A stretch of DNA of 64,000 nucleotides from Saprospiraceae bacterium (GCA_021739645.1 JAIPBL010000001.1:186001-250000); one strand, 5' to 3'; shown: positions 26,698 to 36,082, counted from the stretch's first letter. The notes: a model not told the origin generated them from the letters alone. Program-made: numbers and translations.

Positions 26698-28299
26698 TTA
26701 CATTTTGTTAGCGCCGGAAAATATCCTGTTCCAATTGATACCGTTGGCGATGCTACCATTTTTGGTGGAAAACCAAATGAAGAGCGGCTTGCCCACGATA
26801 TGGTTCTCCGGCACGAAGCCCCAAACCCTGCTATCTTCGGAATTGTGGCGGTTATCACCCATCATCCAATAGTAGTCCATTTTGAAAGTGTAACTGGTGG
26901 CTTCCTGTCCGTTGATGAAGAATTTACCATCTTTTTTCTCCAACTTATTTCCTTCGTAATTGGAAATTATTCGCTCGTACAAAGCAATGCTTTGGGGATT
27001 GATGTCCACCGTTGCACCCTTTTTAGGGATGTAAACTGGGCCGTAGTTGTCGTTGGTCCAAGCGCCATAATTGACTTTGTCATGTGGGTAATAGGTGTGC
27101 CCACCCAATTTTTCAAAAGGATAAAAATCAATCTTCACGGCTGGGTCCATGGCCTTAATCTTTTCAACTTGCTCATTGTCAAGCCAATAGATACCTTGGT
27201 CTAAAAAGGATTCCTGGGTATTCACACCCATTTCTCCCAATTTCTCCCTGTTCAATGAACCTGACGGCGATATCACTGTGTACAGGAATTGCATGTGCTT
27301 CGGATTCTCTGCGGCGGTACCATTAAGATAAACTTGTCGGTCAACTACTTTCAAACTATCTCCTGGCAAGCCGATACAGCGCTTGATATAGTGGTCTCTT
27401 TTGTCAATTGGCCTAACAACCAAATCGGCGTTCCCTGTTTTGATTTGCAAAAACCGCTGGGTTTGCTGTGGGTCACCACCAGATCCACGGCGGTAGTCGT
27501 TGATGCTCCATGTCCGCTCAGGGAACACGTACACACTGTCACCCTCTGGGTAGTTAAAGACAACAGGGTCATATCGCTCCACCTCACTGATAGCCGGAAG
27601 GCGGTAAAATGGCAGGTTTGGTTTTGAAATATAGCTTTCACAATCAAAAAATGGCAGGCGATTGTGCAGCAATGGGAACATCAGAACTGTTTTCGGGGTG
27701 CGGATGCCGTAGTGGGCTTTGCTCACGAAAAGAAAGTCGCCAACTTTGAGAGAGCCTTCCATCGAAGAGGTAGGAATCACGTAGGCTTCGATGAGGAACA
27801 TACGGATAAAAGAAGCCGCAAAGACCGCAAACACGATGGCCTCTGTCCACTCACGTGCCGGATTTTTGGCATACGGGTTCTGCCGGTTCAACTTTTGAAA
27901 CTCCCTGGTATTGTTCGTTTTTTGAGCCTCCAGTATTTTGTTTTTGTATTCTTGCTCCGCAACAAGGTTTGGGCCGAGGTACTTGTCATTGCTGTTTTTA
28001 CCGATGGAATAGAAAATAGCTGGCGCAAAAATCACAGCCAAGGCAGTATGGACAAACTTGTATTTTCCGAAGGAACGAACCATGTCCACGCACAGCCCGA
28101 CGAAGATGAAAATATTGACAATTGGGAACAAAAGCCAGACTGCATGGCTGGGCTTACGCCCCACGAGCTTGCACATTTCAATGAAGTTGATGCCGGGAAT
28201 CAGGGCTTTTTTGCCATCCACACCAGCTTTTTCAAACAGCTTCATCATCGTGATACTGAACAGGATGTAGGTGACAATCAGGAATATCAGAATCTCCAT
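26698..28299 (-). CDS. lepB: Signal peptidase I with an N-terminal membrane extension
   Basis: Starting at 28299 (MEILIFLIVTYIL), this 533-aa protein is longer than typical LepB. The first 110 residues hold three transmembrane segments and a DUF5684-like pattern (KLFEKAGVDGKKALIPG). Then comes the peptidase: catalytic Ser179 in IPTSSMEGS, general base Lys306 in YIKRCIGLPGD, and the C-terminal MGDNRHNSEDSRVWGFV box. It cleaves signal peptides of exported proteins at the inner membrane and would serve the many secreted proteins nearby. Large inserts between the boxes are common in Bacteroidota LepB. A full -7 box lies upstream at 28368-28375. Confidence 0.93.
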   Translation of the reverse strand: MEILIFLIVTYILFSITMMKLFEKAGVDGKKALIPGINFIEMCKLVGRKPSHAVWLLFPIVNIFIFVGLCVDMVRSFGKYKFVHTALAVIFAPAIFYSIGKNSNDKYLGPNLVAEQEYKNKILEAQKTNNTREFQKLNRQNPYAKNPAREWTEAIVFAVFAASFIRMFLIEAYVIPTSSMEGSLKVGDFLFVSKAHYGIRTPKTVLMFPLLHNRLPFFDCESYISKPNLPFYRLPAISEVERYDPVVFNYPEGDSVYVFPERTWSINDYRRGSGGDPQQTQRFLQIKTGNADLVVRPIDKRDHYIKRCIGLPGDSLKVVDRQVYLNGTAAENPKHMQFLYTVISPSGSLNREKLGEMGVNTQESFLDQGIYWLDNEQVEKIKAMDPAVKIDFYPFEKLGGHTYYPHDKVNYGAWTNDNYGPVYIPKKGATVDINPQSIALYERIISNYEGNKLEKKDGKFFINGQEATSYTFKMDYYWMMGDNRHNSEDSRVWGFVPENHIVGKPLFIWFSTKNGSIANGINWNRIFSGANKM

Positions 28300-28367
28300 A
28301 ATTTGAAAGGAAAAAGTCAAAAGGACAATGTGAAAAGATAGCCCTCAAAGGGCGTTATTACAGCGGG

Positions 28368-28395
28368 CAAAGGTAAATTAAAATACAAGCAGCAA
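28368..28395 (-). promoter_or_regulatory. lepB: Putative lepB promoter
   Basis: The minus strand reads TACCTTTG at 28375-28368, a full -7 match, with a TTG 17 nt upstream (28395-28393). Transcription would begin about 60 nt before the start codon. Confidence 0.5.
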
Positions 28396-28422
28396 GCTGA
28401 AACAACAGACTAATTCGTGGCG

Positions 28423-28785
28423 TCAATCGACAAAGCCTTCCACATACAGTTTTTCCCCTTTTTTCTGGCCGTTGAAATAAACCGTGACTTTTTTGTAAAA
28501 ATAACCAGCCTTACGGGCGTCAAATTCCACTTTAATAATCCCTTCCTCATTAGGCAAAACAGGCGTTTCGGTCCATTCGGTTGCTGTGCAGCCACAAATG
28601 GAGCGCACATTGTCAATAATCAACGGAGCATCTCCGGTGTTTTTGAACTTAAACTCATGTGGCGCTGGCACACTCAGTTCCAAGTCTCCGAAATCGTGCG
28701 TGGTTGGCGTCACCCATTCAAAGGTTGGTTCGGTGACGATTTGTGTTTGGAACAAAAAAACAAGCGGAAAAAGGAAGTTCAGCAT
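28423..28785 (-). CDS. DUF1573 domain protein
   Basis: This 120-aa protein starts with a hydrophobic signal (MLNFLFPLVFLFQ), followed by one DUF1573 Ig-like domain: HDFGDL, FKFKNTGDAPLIIDNVRSICGCTATEW, and a C-terminal YFNGQKKGEKLYVEGFV. The GCTAxxW piece is the family hallmark. DUF1573 proteins are periplasmic or secreted beta-sandwiches of unknown function, widespread in Bacteroidota. It lies 32 bp after the coiled-coil gene on the same strand, probably co-transcribed. Confidence 0.88.
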   Translation of the reverse strand: MLNFLFPLVFLFQTQIVTEPTFEWVTPTTHDFGDLELSVPAPHEFKFKNTGDAPLIIDNVRSICGCTATEWTETPVLPNEEGIIKVEFDARKAGYFYKKVTVYFNGQKKGEKLYVEGFVD

Positions 28786-28817
28786 GTGGGAAAAATTATC
28801 AATGTTTCAGGTTCAGG

Positions 28818-29804
28818 TTACTTCAAATCAAATTTGCCAGTACCAGCAAGGTGGCCTTTGTTGTAAACCTCCACGGTGTATTTGCCCTTCATAAATGCTC
28901 CGACGTTGGGGTTCCAGTTGAAACAAATATCAGTGGCGTCTTGGTTGTAGTCGTATTCTTTGCTGTAGGTATAGCGAAGTTCCTCACCGTTTTCTTTGCT
29001 AAAAAATGTGCCAGCACCAAGCTCGTCAATGGCCATTGTCTCACCGACCGGATTCAAAATCCTGATGTAAAAAGTCTCTACACCGGGCCGTGTAATTTTG
29101 TTCTCGGTTGTGTGAATGCAAACTTTGAGCTGGTCCACGTTCTTCGCATATTTTTTCTTAACCGTTTTGCCGCTGTTGCGTTCTTTTAGTGGCGTCACTT
29201 CCACCTTGTCAATTTTTATAACGGAGGCCAAATTTACTTTCTCGGTGAGCTTGGACTTTTCGTCTGAAAGCTGCTGTTTTTCAGCCGAAAGCGCCGATTT
29301 TTCACCTTCCAACAAGCTGGTGCGGACATTGGCACTGTCAAGGTTTTCGCTGAGATTGCGGGTTCTTTCGGAAAGTTGGTCACGTTCGCCTTTTAGCATA
29401 TCAATTTCGCCCCTCATCCGTTCAATTTCAGCGACATAGCCCGCCACTTGGCTTTTCATATTGTTCATTTCTGCCCGTGCCCGGCCTATTTCCTTGCCAT
29501 CCCTTAACAAGCCATCAATCTTGTTTTTCTGTGTTTTCAGTTCTTCTTTTTGTTGGTCAATGATGGCGTTTAACTCTTCGTTGCTTCCTCGCATTTCTTC
29601 CAGCTCAGAAAGCGCTTCCTGGTATTGTTTTTCCAGTTCGATTTTGAGGTTATCGGCTTCTGCCAATTTGGTGGTTTGCGTATCAACCAATGTGTCCTGT
29701 TTGTACTTGTTGCAAAGCAAGACGCTATTTGTTACCAATAAAGTGGCGATAATAATGCCAGCAATAATCAAAAGCCGCTGCTGAGATGAATTGTTAGTTG
29801 CCAT
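28818..29804 (-). CDS. Membrane-anchored coiled-coil protein, unknown function
   Basis: This 328-aa protein has one N-terminal transmembrane helix (residues about 10-30, LLIIAGIIIATLLVTNSVLL), then a long coiled coil rich in Glu, Lys and Leu heptads (about 40-195). The C-terminal beta-rich domain (about 200-328) has ITRPGVETFYIRILNP and a final GKYTVEVYNKGHLAGTGKF. It is likely anchored in the inner membrane with the coil in the periplasm. Similar proteins occur across Bacteroidota without an assigned role. I cannot name a function. Confidence 0.8.
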   Translation of the reverse strand: MATNNSSQQRLLIIAGIIIATLLVTNSVLLCNKYKQDTLVDTQTTKLAEADNLKIELEKQYQEALSELEEMRGSNEELNAIIDQQKEELKTQKNKIDGLLRDGKEIGRARAEMNNMKSQVAGYVAEIERMRGEIDMLKGERDQLSERTRNLSENLDSANVRTSLLEGEKSALSAEKQQLSDEKSKLTEKVNLASVIKIDKVEVTPLKERNSGKTVKKKYAKNVDQLKVCIHTTENKITRPGVETFYIRILNPVGETMAIDELGAGTFFSKENGEELRYTYSKEYDYNQDATDICFNWNPNVGAFMKGKYTVEVYNKGHLAGTGKFDLK

Positions 29805-29933
29805 GTTTCAGATTTATGATTAATAGTGTTTTATTGAAAAAATAGGTGTCAATTTATTGATAATCAAGGTGTTAAGCTAGTCAATTGTTCAGTTTTTGAA
29901 AAATCACACTTTACTTTCACCATCAATTTTCGG

Positions 29934-29941
29934 CAAAGTTA
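29934..29941 (-). promoter_or_regulatory. Putative -7 box for the coiled-coil/DUF1573 pair
   Basis: The minus strand reads TAACTTTG, a full TAnnTTTG match 130 nt before the coiled-coil start codon. The nearest TTG is 25 nt away, longer than usual. Confidence 0.4.
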
Positions 29942-30016
29942 GGATAAATTGCAATGCATTAGTGTTCAACGGATTACGTTCAAATACTTACCTTCGCCAT
30001 TCTTAAATTACAAGAA

Positions 30017-30757
30017 ATGCTAGAATCCATTGACATCGCCAACATCCTTTTTCTGGACATCGAATGTGTTTCCGAACAACCATCTTACGATGATTTGGAC
30101 GAAACGTTCCAAGAACTCTGGGCCATTAAGTCTAAAAACGTGATGCGGAGGGAGGTCACAGGGGAGGAGGTCGAGGAGCTTTATCCACAAAAAGCGGCCA
30201 TTTACGCCGAGTTTGGCAAAATCATCTGCATTTCCGTCGGGATTATCGTTAGGGACGCCGATCAATCGCTAAAAGTTCGGCTGAAATCCTTCGCCCATAT
30301 TAACGAAAAACAACTCCTCAAAGACTTTTGCAACCTCCTCACCCAACATTACAAAGACCCTAACCGCCACTACCTTTGTGGCCACAATATCAAAGAGTTT
30401 GACATCCCGTACATTTGCAGGAGATTGGTAATCAATCAGTTGGAGTTTCCAGCACTGCTTCAGATTACGGGCAAAAAGCCCTGGGAAGTCAAGTATTTGC
30501 TGGATACCATGGAGCTTTGGAAGTTCGGAGACAACAAAGCCTACACTTCGCTAAAACTGCTAGCAGCCGTGCTTGGGGTCCCCTCGCCAAAGGACGATAT
30601 CGACGGTAGTGATGTAGGTCGGGTGTATTGGGAAGAGCAGGATGTTGACCGAATTTCATTGTATTGTGAAAAGGACGTTTTGGCCACCGTTCAGTTGTTG
30701 CTTCGTTTCCGAAGGATGCCAATTTTGACCCCCGAACAAGTTCACCATGTGCGGTGA
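30017..30757 (+). CDS. Predicted 3'-5' exonuclease, PolB-like DEDDy family
   Basis: This 246-aa protein has the DEDDy exonuclease motifs: Asp14 and Glu16 in FLDIEC, Asp129 in GHNIKEFDIP, and Tyr216 with Asp220 in YCEKDVLAT. This is the layout of the stand-alone PolB-like exonuclease family (DNA_pol_B_exo2), which digests DNA or RNA from 3' ends using two metals. No polymerase domain follows. It is convergent with the phosphopantetheinyl transferase gene with 12 bp between, and divergent from the coiled-coil gene. Biological role in Bacteroidota is not established. Confidence 0.88.
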   Translation: MLESIDIANILFLDIECVSEQPSYDDLDETFQELWAIKSKNVMRREVTGEEVEELYPQKAAIYAEFGKIICISVGIIVRDADQSLKVRLKSFAHINEKQLLKDFCNLLTQHYKDPNRHYLCGHNIKEFDIPYICRRLVINQLEFPALLQITGKKPWEVKYLLDTMELWKFGDNKAYTSLKLLAAVLGVPSPKDDIDGSDVGRVYWEEQDVDRISLYCEKDVLATVQLLLRFRRMPILTPEQVHHVR

Positions 30758-30769
30758 CAGCGACGCAAA

Positions 30770-31408
30770 TCAAAGGCACCAAACCAATATATAGTCCCCA
30801 ATTTTTTCATAAAAAACCTCAAATCGCCATTCCTCGCCATCCTTTTCAACTTTGCCAGTTGTTTGTCCAACTATTTGATAATCAAATGGTTCGATAAAAA
30901 TATTCCCTCGAAAGTCCAGTTCCCTGCGCCCGTGTGCTTTGTAGAGCGCCTCTTTTGCCCCCCAGTAAACATGGAGATGTTCCAAACGGGTTTCCGGTTT
31001 CAAACTATCCAGTTCTTCAACCCGCAAGAACTTTTGCGCCAGCACTTCAATTTTGGGTACGATGCGTTGCACATCTATCCCCGTTAGTTCTTTCGCCAAA
31101 ATGACGGCCACCAGTTCGTGAGAATGGCTAAAAGAAAGGTGAAACGGCGTGTCCCAAAGATGTGGTTTGCCAAACTCGTCCTTGAGCACTGGCACCCGGT
31201 CTTCGTAGCCCAATGATAGCAACATCTCATGAACCAAGTACCGACTTGCCAACCATTCCAGCCTCCGGCGTCCCTTCAAATTGGCAAGTTCAGCTTCTTC
31301 AACTTCCTGCAAATCAAGGCTTTGTATAAAAAAAACAACCGGCTCGTCCACCTGCCAGATGCCGAGGACTGCGCCATTTCCCACCATTTTTTTTAACAAA
31401 AGCCCCAT
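30770..31408 (-). CDS. 4'-phosphopantetheinyl transferase (Sfp-like)
   Basis: This 212-aa protein has the transferase core: LSFSHSHELVAVIL, then GIDVQ (residues 110-114, Asp112 binding Mg-CoA) and VYWGAKEALYKAHG (Trp149, Lys152, Glu153). It transfers the 4'-phosphopantetheine arm of CoA to carrier proteins. A pseudo-twofold Sfp-like form fits the length, and it may serve fatty acid or polyketide carrier proteins. No carrier protein or synthase is in the window. Its 5' side faces the palindromic repeats at 31433-31539. Confidence 0.88.
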   Translation of the reverse strand: MGLLLKKMVGNGAVLGIWQVDEPVVFFIQSLDLQEVEEAELANLKGRRRLEWLASRYLVHEMLLSLGYEDRVPVLKDEFGKPHLWDTPFHLSFSHSHELVAVILAKELTGIDVQRIVPKIEVLAQKFLRVEELDSLKPETRLEHLHVYWGAKEALYKAHGRRELDFRGNIFIEPFDYQIVGQTTGKVEKDGEEWRFEVFYEKIGDYILVWCL

Positions 31409-31432
31409 GATTTGTCAGACATTTGCAGTAAC

Positions 31433-31539
31433 ACGGACTGCCAGTCCGTTCAAATGTAACACGGACTGCCAGTCCGTGCTTTTCCATTTGAAAGGACTAT
31501 CAGTCAGCGTTTTTGGAAAATCACGGACTAACAGTCCGT
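31433..31539. repeat. Three palindromic ACGGACT...AGTCCGT repeats
   Basis: Copies of the 17-bp palindrome ACGGACTGCCAGTCCGT sit at 31433-31449 and 31461-31477. A variant with centre AACA sits at 31523-31539. A degenerate copy (GGACTATCAGTC) lies near 31493-31504. Copies 1 and 2 share the 5' flank GTAAC. They occupy the gap between the divergent PPTase and WD40 genes, so REP-like elements are likely; an operator is the alternative. Confidence 0.8.
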
Positions 31540-31576
31540 GTTACCGCAAAGAACGCAAACACGTACCACACCGCAA

Positions 31577-32482
31577 ATGCAAGTCACTAAAGTTACTCAA
31601 CTTACAGGCCACAATGCTGCCATTTTTGCTCTCGCCGAAGGGCAGAATGAGCGCCATATCATTACTGGAGCAGGTGACGGTTGGGTGGTAGAATGGGACC
31701 TCGATGCCCCTGAACTGGGCAAGTTGTTAGCCAAGGTAGATCGTCAGGTTTTTTCACTTTGCTTTTTAAAAAATGAACAAAAAATCGTGGCTGGAAACAT
31801 GGACGGTGGCGTTCATTGGGTTGACCTACTTGATCAAAATACGACCAAAAACATCGCTCACCATCAGCGAGGGGTGTTCGACATTCAAGTGGTGAACGGT
31901 CAAGTTTTTACCCTCGGTGGCGACGGAAAACTCAGCCGTTGGGCTATTGCAGAAATGCGTTCAACGGATAGTTATCACCTTGCTAACCAAGCACTTAGGT
32001 GTATGGATTTCTGTGAAAAGCGGCAGGAATTGGCGGTAGGAGGTAGTGATGGCGCCATTTATTTGCTGGATGCGGCGACACTCGAACTTCGTCACAAAAT
32101 TGCGGCAGCGCATAACAACTCTGTGTTTTCAATTCGGTACTCGCCTGATGCTAGTTACCTCCTCAGCGGTGGCCGGGATGCACTATTAAACGGTTGGAAT
32201 TTGGGCAAAAATATTGCGTTAATCAGCTCACAGTCCGCCCATTTGTTCACCATCAACAGCATCGCTTTCAGCCCAGATGAGCAATACTTTGCCACTGGCA
32301 GCCGGGATAAAACCGTCAAGATTTGGAATGCCTCAAATTTTGAACTGGAAAAAGTGCTGGAAGGTGGCCGGGATGGGGGGCATTTTAATTCCGTAAACAA
32401 GGTTTTTTGGTCAAAACACAAGAATCAATTGATTTCGTGCAGTGATGACCGGACTTGCATTTTATGGAATGTAAAACCATGA
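31577..32482 (+). CDS. WD40 repeat protein
   Basis: This 301-aa protein (start at 31577, MQVTKVTQLTGHNAAIF) has about seven WD40 blades. They are recognisable by repeated units such as VFSIRYSPDASYLLSGGRDALLNGWN and INSIAFSPDEQYFATGSRDKTVKIWN, ending SCSDDRTCILWN. It forms a single beta-propeller with no signal peptide, so it is probably cytoplasmic and a protein-binding scaffold. An upstream in-frame ATG at 31538 falls in the palindromic repeat and is less likely. No catalytic domain is attached. Confidence 0.85.
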   Translation: MQVTKVTQLTGHNAAIFALAEGQNERHIITGAGDGWVVEWDLDAPELGKLLAKVDRQVFSLCFLKNEQKIVAGNMDGGVHWVDLLDQNTTKNIAHHQRGVFDIQVVNGQVFTLGGDGKLSRWAIAEMRSTDSYHLANQALRCMDFCEKRQELAVGGSDGAIYLLDAATLELRHKIAAAHNNSVFSIRYSPDASYLLSGGRDALLNGWNLGKNIALISSQSAHLFTINSIAFSPDEQYFATGSRDKTVKIWNASNFELEKVLEGGRDGGHFNSVNKVFWSKHKNQLISCSDDRTCILWNVKP

Positions 32483-32895
32483 GAGTCCTCACATTCTCAC
32501 CCTATCACTTCGTTCACGCTCTCACTGGCAAAAAAAGTAGCAAAGCAGCAGCAGAAAGTCGAATTAAAACCGGGTTCGTTTACCTGGGGCTGCTGCCTGC
32601 TACCCTTCGAGCGTCTTTAGTTGGATACTTAAAAAAGAGAGCGTGTGATTTCAGCGCTTTAGATGTTTAATAAAAATGAATTCCTGTTCACTGCTGGCAA
32701 AGAAAGGCTGTGCCATACCTTTGCGCAAGTTCGGGTAGCAGGCAGACCTTGGGTTTATGCCTACTTTAACCTAAAATGGCCTTTTGATGGCAAACGTTAA
32801 ATGGTATCGAATTTTCCAAATCACTCATTTTCAAGGATTTGCAAAAACTGTTAAGACACCAATTGGCCTATTGTTAAGCCCTCTTAACTTTTGAT
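32483..32895. other. Intergenic region with 8-nt periodic tract and meaB promoter box
   Basis: Directly after the WD40 stop codon (32480-32482) an 8-nt periodicity is seen at about 32486-32528: TCAC recurs at spacings 8, 8, 9 and 8. Further on, TACCTTTG at 32716-32723 is a full plus-strand -7 match. A 71-codon frame over 32455-32670 is not credible. The rest shows nothing recognisable. Confidence 0.5.
32716..32723 (+). promoter_or_regulatory. Putative -7 box for meaB
   Basis: TACCTTTG matches TAnnTTTG exactly, 173 nt before the meaB start. No TTG is seen at the usual distance. Confidence 0.35.
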
Positions 32896-33921
32896 TTGAA
32901 CAAAAAAGCATCCATATCGAGCAAAAATTGGTCGGCCAACGACTACGTCGAAGGCATCCTTCGGGGCGATAGGGTAGTGCTCGGCCGTGCCATCACCTTG
33001 GTGGAAAGCAGCCGGCCCGAGCACCGGGAATTGGCCCAGCAGGTGCTCGAAAAATGCCTGCCGCATACTGGGAATTCCTTCCGCATGGGCATCACAGGCC
33101 CGCCGGGCGTCGGCAAAAGTAGCTTCATCGAGGCATTTGGTAGCCTCCTCGTGCAGGGGCATGGCCGAAAGCTTGCAGTGCTGGCCATTGACCCCAGCAG
33201 CCAAGTCAGTGGCGGCAGCATCCTCGGCGACAAGACTCGTATGGAAAAGCTGGGAGTTGAACCAAACGCCTTCATCCGGCCCAGTCCAGCGGGCAGTTCG
33301 CTGGGCGGGGTGGCCAACTGCACCCACGAGTCCATGCTGCTTTGCGAAGCGGCTGGCTTCGACACCATATTTATAGAAACGGTCGGGGTAGGGCAGAGCG
33401 AAACCGCCGTAGCTGGCATGGTGGATTTTTTCTTGCTTTTGCTGCTGCCTGGCGCAGGCGACGAGTTGCAGGGCATCAAGCGGGGTATTGTCGAAATGGC
33501 TGACTTGCTCGCTGTCAACAAGGCAGATGGCGACCGTATCGAACTCGCCAAATCAGCTCGAAAGGATTACGCTCTTGCACTTCATCTTTTCCCAGAAAAA
33601 CCAAATGGTTGGCAGCCAAAAGCGGTTACTTGCTCCGCAATGACTGGGGATGGGTTGGCTGAAATTTGGAAACTATTGTCTGATTATCAAGAGGTTGTGA
33701 AAGGAAATGGGTGGTTTTTAGAAAACAGGAAAGCTCAATTGGGGACATGGTTTGCTTCGCAACTAGAACAATCCGTCCATCGGTTTTTCTTTGAATCAAC
33801 TGAAATAAAAGCTGAATTAGTAGAATCAAAAGCTGCCGTTTTAGCAGGCAAACTCACTCCTGCCCAAGCAGCCAATTCATTGATAGATTTATTCAAAAAA
33901 TCAATTGAAAGCCGCCACTGA
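32896..33921 (+). CDS. meaB: MeaB, methylmalonyl-CoA mutase-associated GTPase
   Basis: This 341-aa G3E-type GTPase has Walker A GPPGVGKSS at residues 68-76, DPSS near 94-97, the conserved run GSILGDKTRM and FIRPSPAGSSLGGV, ETVGVGQSE, and the NKADGD base-recognition motif. It protects and loads methylmalonyl-CoA mutase with adenosylcobalamin. The frame has no upstream ATG after a stop at 32875, so translation probably begins at TTG 32896, which gives the expected N-terminal helix (SANDYVEGILRGDR). The mutase is not in the window. Confidence 0.92.
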   Translation: MNKKASISSKNWSANDYVEGILRGDRVVLGRAITLVESSRPEHRELAQQVLEKCLPHTGNSFRMGITGPPGVGKSSFIEAFGSLLVQGHGRKLAVLAIDPSSQVSGGSILGDKTRMEKLGVEPNAFIRPSPAGSSLGGVANCTHESMLLCEAAGFDTIFIETVGVGQSETAVAGMVDFFLLLLLPGAGDELQGIKRGIVEMADLLAVNKADGDRIELAKSARKDYALALHLFPEKPNGWQPKAVTCSAMTGDGLAEIWKLLSDYQEVVKGNGWFLENRKAQLGTWFASQLEQSVHRFFFESTEIKAELVESKAAVLAGKLTPAQAANSLIDLFKKSIESRH

Positions 33922-33948
33922 AACCTTAAACCCCAAACCTTAAACCGC
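33921..33948. repeat. Heptamer tract after meaB
   Basis: Four 7-nt units begin with AAACC: AAACCTT, AAACCCC, AAACCTT again and AAACCGC. They start on the last base of the meaB stop codon. This resembles other 7/8-nt tracts in this window that follow stop codons. Confidence 0.75.
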
Positions 33949-34056
33949 TCCTCCTCTGCCGTTTTGTCACCCCATTTTCTTTCATTTCCTGCCATTTTTC
34001 ACAAAATTTTGCCCAAAATTGACCAAAAAGTCAGTCAGAACCCGCTGGCATGTTCA

Positions 34057-34087
34057 TTGATTGTCGGGAAAGAGCAAACCATTTTTG
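34057..34087 (+). promoter_or_regulatory. dnaK: Putative dnaK promoter
   Basis: TTG at 34057-34059, 20 nt, then CATTTTTG at 34080-34087, one base off the -7 consensus. It lies 24 nt before the start codon. No CIRCE-type inverted repeat was seen. Confidence 0.35.
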
Positions 34088-34110
34088 AACTAAAATAAAA
34101 TAATATCTCA

Positions 34111-36024
34111 ATGGGTAAAATAATAGGAATAGACTTAGGAACTACAAACTCCTGTGTGGCAGTGATGGAAGGCAATGAGCCAGTCGTGATTGCCAATGAC
34201 GAAGGCAGGAGAACCACACCGTCCATCATCGGCTTCCTCGACAACGGGGAACGGAAGGTGGGCGACCCCGCAAAACGCCAAGCAATCACCAACCCAACTC
34301 GGACAGTGGCTTCTATCAAGCGTTTCATGGGGCACCGCTACTCTGAAATCAGCAAGGAATTGGCGCATACCACCTACAAAGTGGTGAAAGGCGACAACGA
34401 CACCGTTCGGGTGGACATTGACGGAAGGCTTTACACGCCTCAGGAAGTGTCAGCGATGGTACTTCAAAAAATGAAGAAAACGGCGGAAGATTTCCTTGGC
34501 ACGGAGGTAACGGAAGCCGTCATCACGGTTCCAGCCTACTTCAACGATTCACAGCGCCAAGCCACCATCGAAGCTGGTGAAATCGCTGGCCTGAAAGTTC
34601 GCCGTATCATCAACGAACCCACGGCTGCGGCCTTGGCCTATGGCCTCGACAAGCGCCACAAAGACATGACCATCGCCGTTTACGACCTCGGTGGCGGAAC
34701 TTTCGACATCTCTGTTTTGGAGTTGGGCGAGGGTGTTTTTGAAGTAAAATCTACCAACGGTGATACCCACCTCGGTGGCGACGACTTCGACCGCAAAATC
34801 ATTGACTGGTTGGCCGATGCGTTCAAAACACAGGAAAACATTGACCTCCGCAAAGACCCGATGGCGCTCCAGCGCTTGAAGGACGCGGCGGAGAAAGCCA
34901 AAATCGAACTTTCCTCTTCTTCGGAAACGGAAATCAATCTCCCGTACATCACGGCAGTGGACGGTGTGCCAAAGCACTTGGTGCTGAAACTCAGCCGTGC
35001 GAAGTTCGAGGCACTTTGTGATGACCTCGTTAAGCGCACCATCGAGCCTTGCCGTCAGGCCATCAAAGATGCTGGCCTCACTGCCAACGACATTGATGAA
35101 ATTATCCTCGTGGGTGGTTCGACCCGTATCCCCCGCATCCAGACCGTGGTGGAGGAGTTTTTTGGCAAAAAGCCAAACAAAGGCGTGAACCCGGATGAGG
35201 TTGTTGCCATTGGCGCAGCCATTCAAGGTGGCGTTTTGACGGGTGAAACCAAAGACGTGCTCCTGCTGGACGTGACCCCGCTTTCGCTGGGTATCGAGAC
35301 GATGGGCGGCGTTTACGACGTGGTCATCGAGTCGAACACGACCATTCCAACGAAGAAATCGAAAACCTACTCCACGGCTGCCGACAACCAGCCGAGTGTG
35401 GAAATCCACATCCTGCAAGGCGAGCGCCCAATGGCCCGTGACAACCGCAGCGTCGGTCGGTTCATCCTCGACGGCATCCCGCCAGCACCGAGAGGCTTGC
35501 CACAGGTGGAAGTCAGCTTCGACATTGACTCCAACGGTATCCTCAGCGTGAGTGCCGTGGACAAAGGCACTGGCAAGCAGCAGAACATCCGCATCGAGGC
35601 CAGCACTGGCCTGAGCAAGGAGGAAGTTGCCCGGATGAAAGCAGAGGCGCAGGCCAACGCCGACACCGACCGGGAAACCCGTGAGCGGGTGGAAAAACTG
35701 AACCAGGCTGACTCACTGATTTTCCAAACGGAAAAACAGTTGAAGGAATACAAAGAGAAGATTCCAGCCGACAAGGTTAGTGCCATCGAGACAGCCCTGA
35801 ATGAGTTGAAAGAAGCGCACAAGGCCGAAAATTTGGAAGGTATTGAAACTGCATCTGCAAGCCTCAACGCCGCTTGGCAGGCTGCCAGCCAGGACATGTA
35901 CCAAGCTACGCAAGAACAGCAAGCTGGCGCAGCTGACACCAATGGCCACGATGCTGGTCAGGAAGGTGGCTCAGATGCTAAAGAAGATGTTACCGACGTA
36001 GAGTTTGAAGAAGTCGGTAAATAA
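34111..36024 (+). CDS. dnaK: DnaK, Hsp70 chaperone
   Basis: This 637-aa Hsp70 has phosphate-1 motif [16 protein letters not shown] at its N-terminus, [10 protein letters not shown] near residue 190, the adenosine motif [13 protein letters not shown] near 330, the inter-domain linker [10 protein letters not shown] near 390, a beta-sandwich substrate domain and an acidic C-terminal tail ending DVEFEEVGK. It refolds proteins in cycles of ATP hydrolysis with DnaJ and GrpE, neither of which is adjacent. It stands alone with its own promoter and a terminator. Codon use is more GC-rich than that of the neighbours, as expected for a highly expressed gene. Confidence 0.97.
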   Translation: MGKIIGIDLGTTNSCVAVMEGNEPVVIANDEGRRTTPSIIGFLDNGERKVGDPAKRQAITNPTRTVASIKRFMGHRYSEISKELAHTTYKVVKGDNDTVRVDIDGRLYTPQEVSAMVLQKMKKTAEDFLGTEVTEAVITVPAYFNDSQRQATIEAGEIAGLKVRRIINEPTAAALAYGLDKRHKDMTIAVYDLGGGTFDISVLELGEGVFEVKSTNGDTHLGGDDFDRKIIDWLADAFKTQENIDLRKDPMALQRLKDAAEKAKIELSSSSETEINLPYITAVDGVPKHLVLKLSRAKFEALCDDLVKRTIEPCRQAIKDAGLTANDIDEIILVGGSTRIPRIQTVVEEFFGKKPNKGVNPDEVVAIGAAIQGGVLTGETKDVLLLDVTPLSLGIETMGGVYDVVIESNTTIPTKKSKTYSTAADNQPSVEIHILQGERPMARDNRSVGRFILDGIPPAPRGLPQVEVSFDIDSNGILSVSAVDKGTGKQQNIRIEASTGLSKEEVARMKAEAQANADTDRETRERVEKLNQADSLIFQTEKQLKEYKEKIPADKVSAIETALNELKEAHKAENLEGIETASASLNAAWQAASQDMYQATQEQQAGAADTNGHDAGQEGGSDAKEDVTDVEFEEVGK

Positions 36025-36042
36025 TTTGAGAATCAAACTTTG

Positions 36043-36082
36043 AAAAAAGGCGGCACTCCGGGATGGAGTTGCCGCCTTTTTC
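36043..36082 (+). terminator. dnaK: dnaK terminator
   Basis: AAAAAAGGCGGCACTCC pairs with GGAGTTGCCGCCTTTTT with a one-base bulge, 19 nt after the dnaK stop, ending in a T-run. Confidence 0.88.

Noticed and set aside
32455-32670. 71-codon plus-strand frame after the WD40 gene
   Set aside because: It overlaps the end of the WD40 gene, lies partly over a periodic repeat and shows no recognisable protein features.
34549-35418. 289-codon frame antisense to dnaK
   Set aside because: Long antisense frames on dnaK are a well-known artefact of its codon composition. There is no domain or upstream signal.
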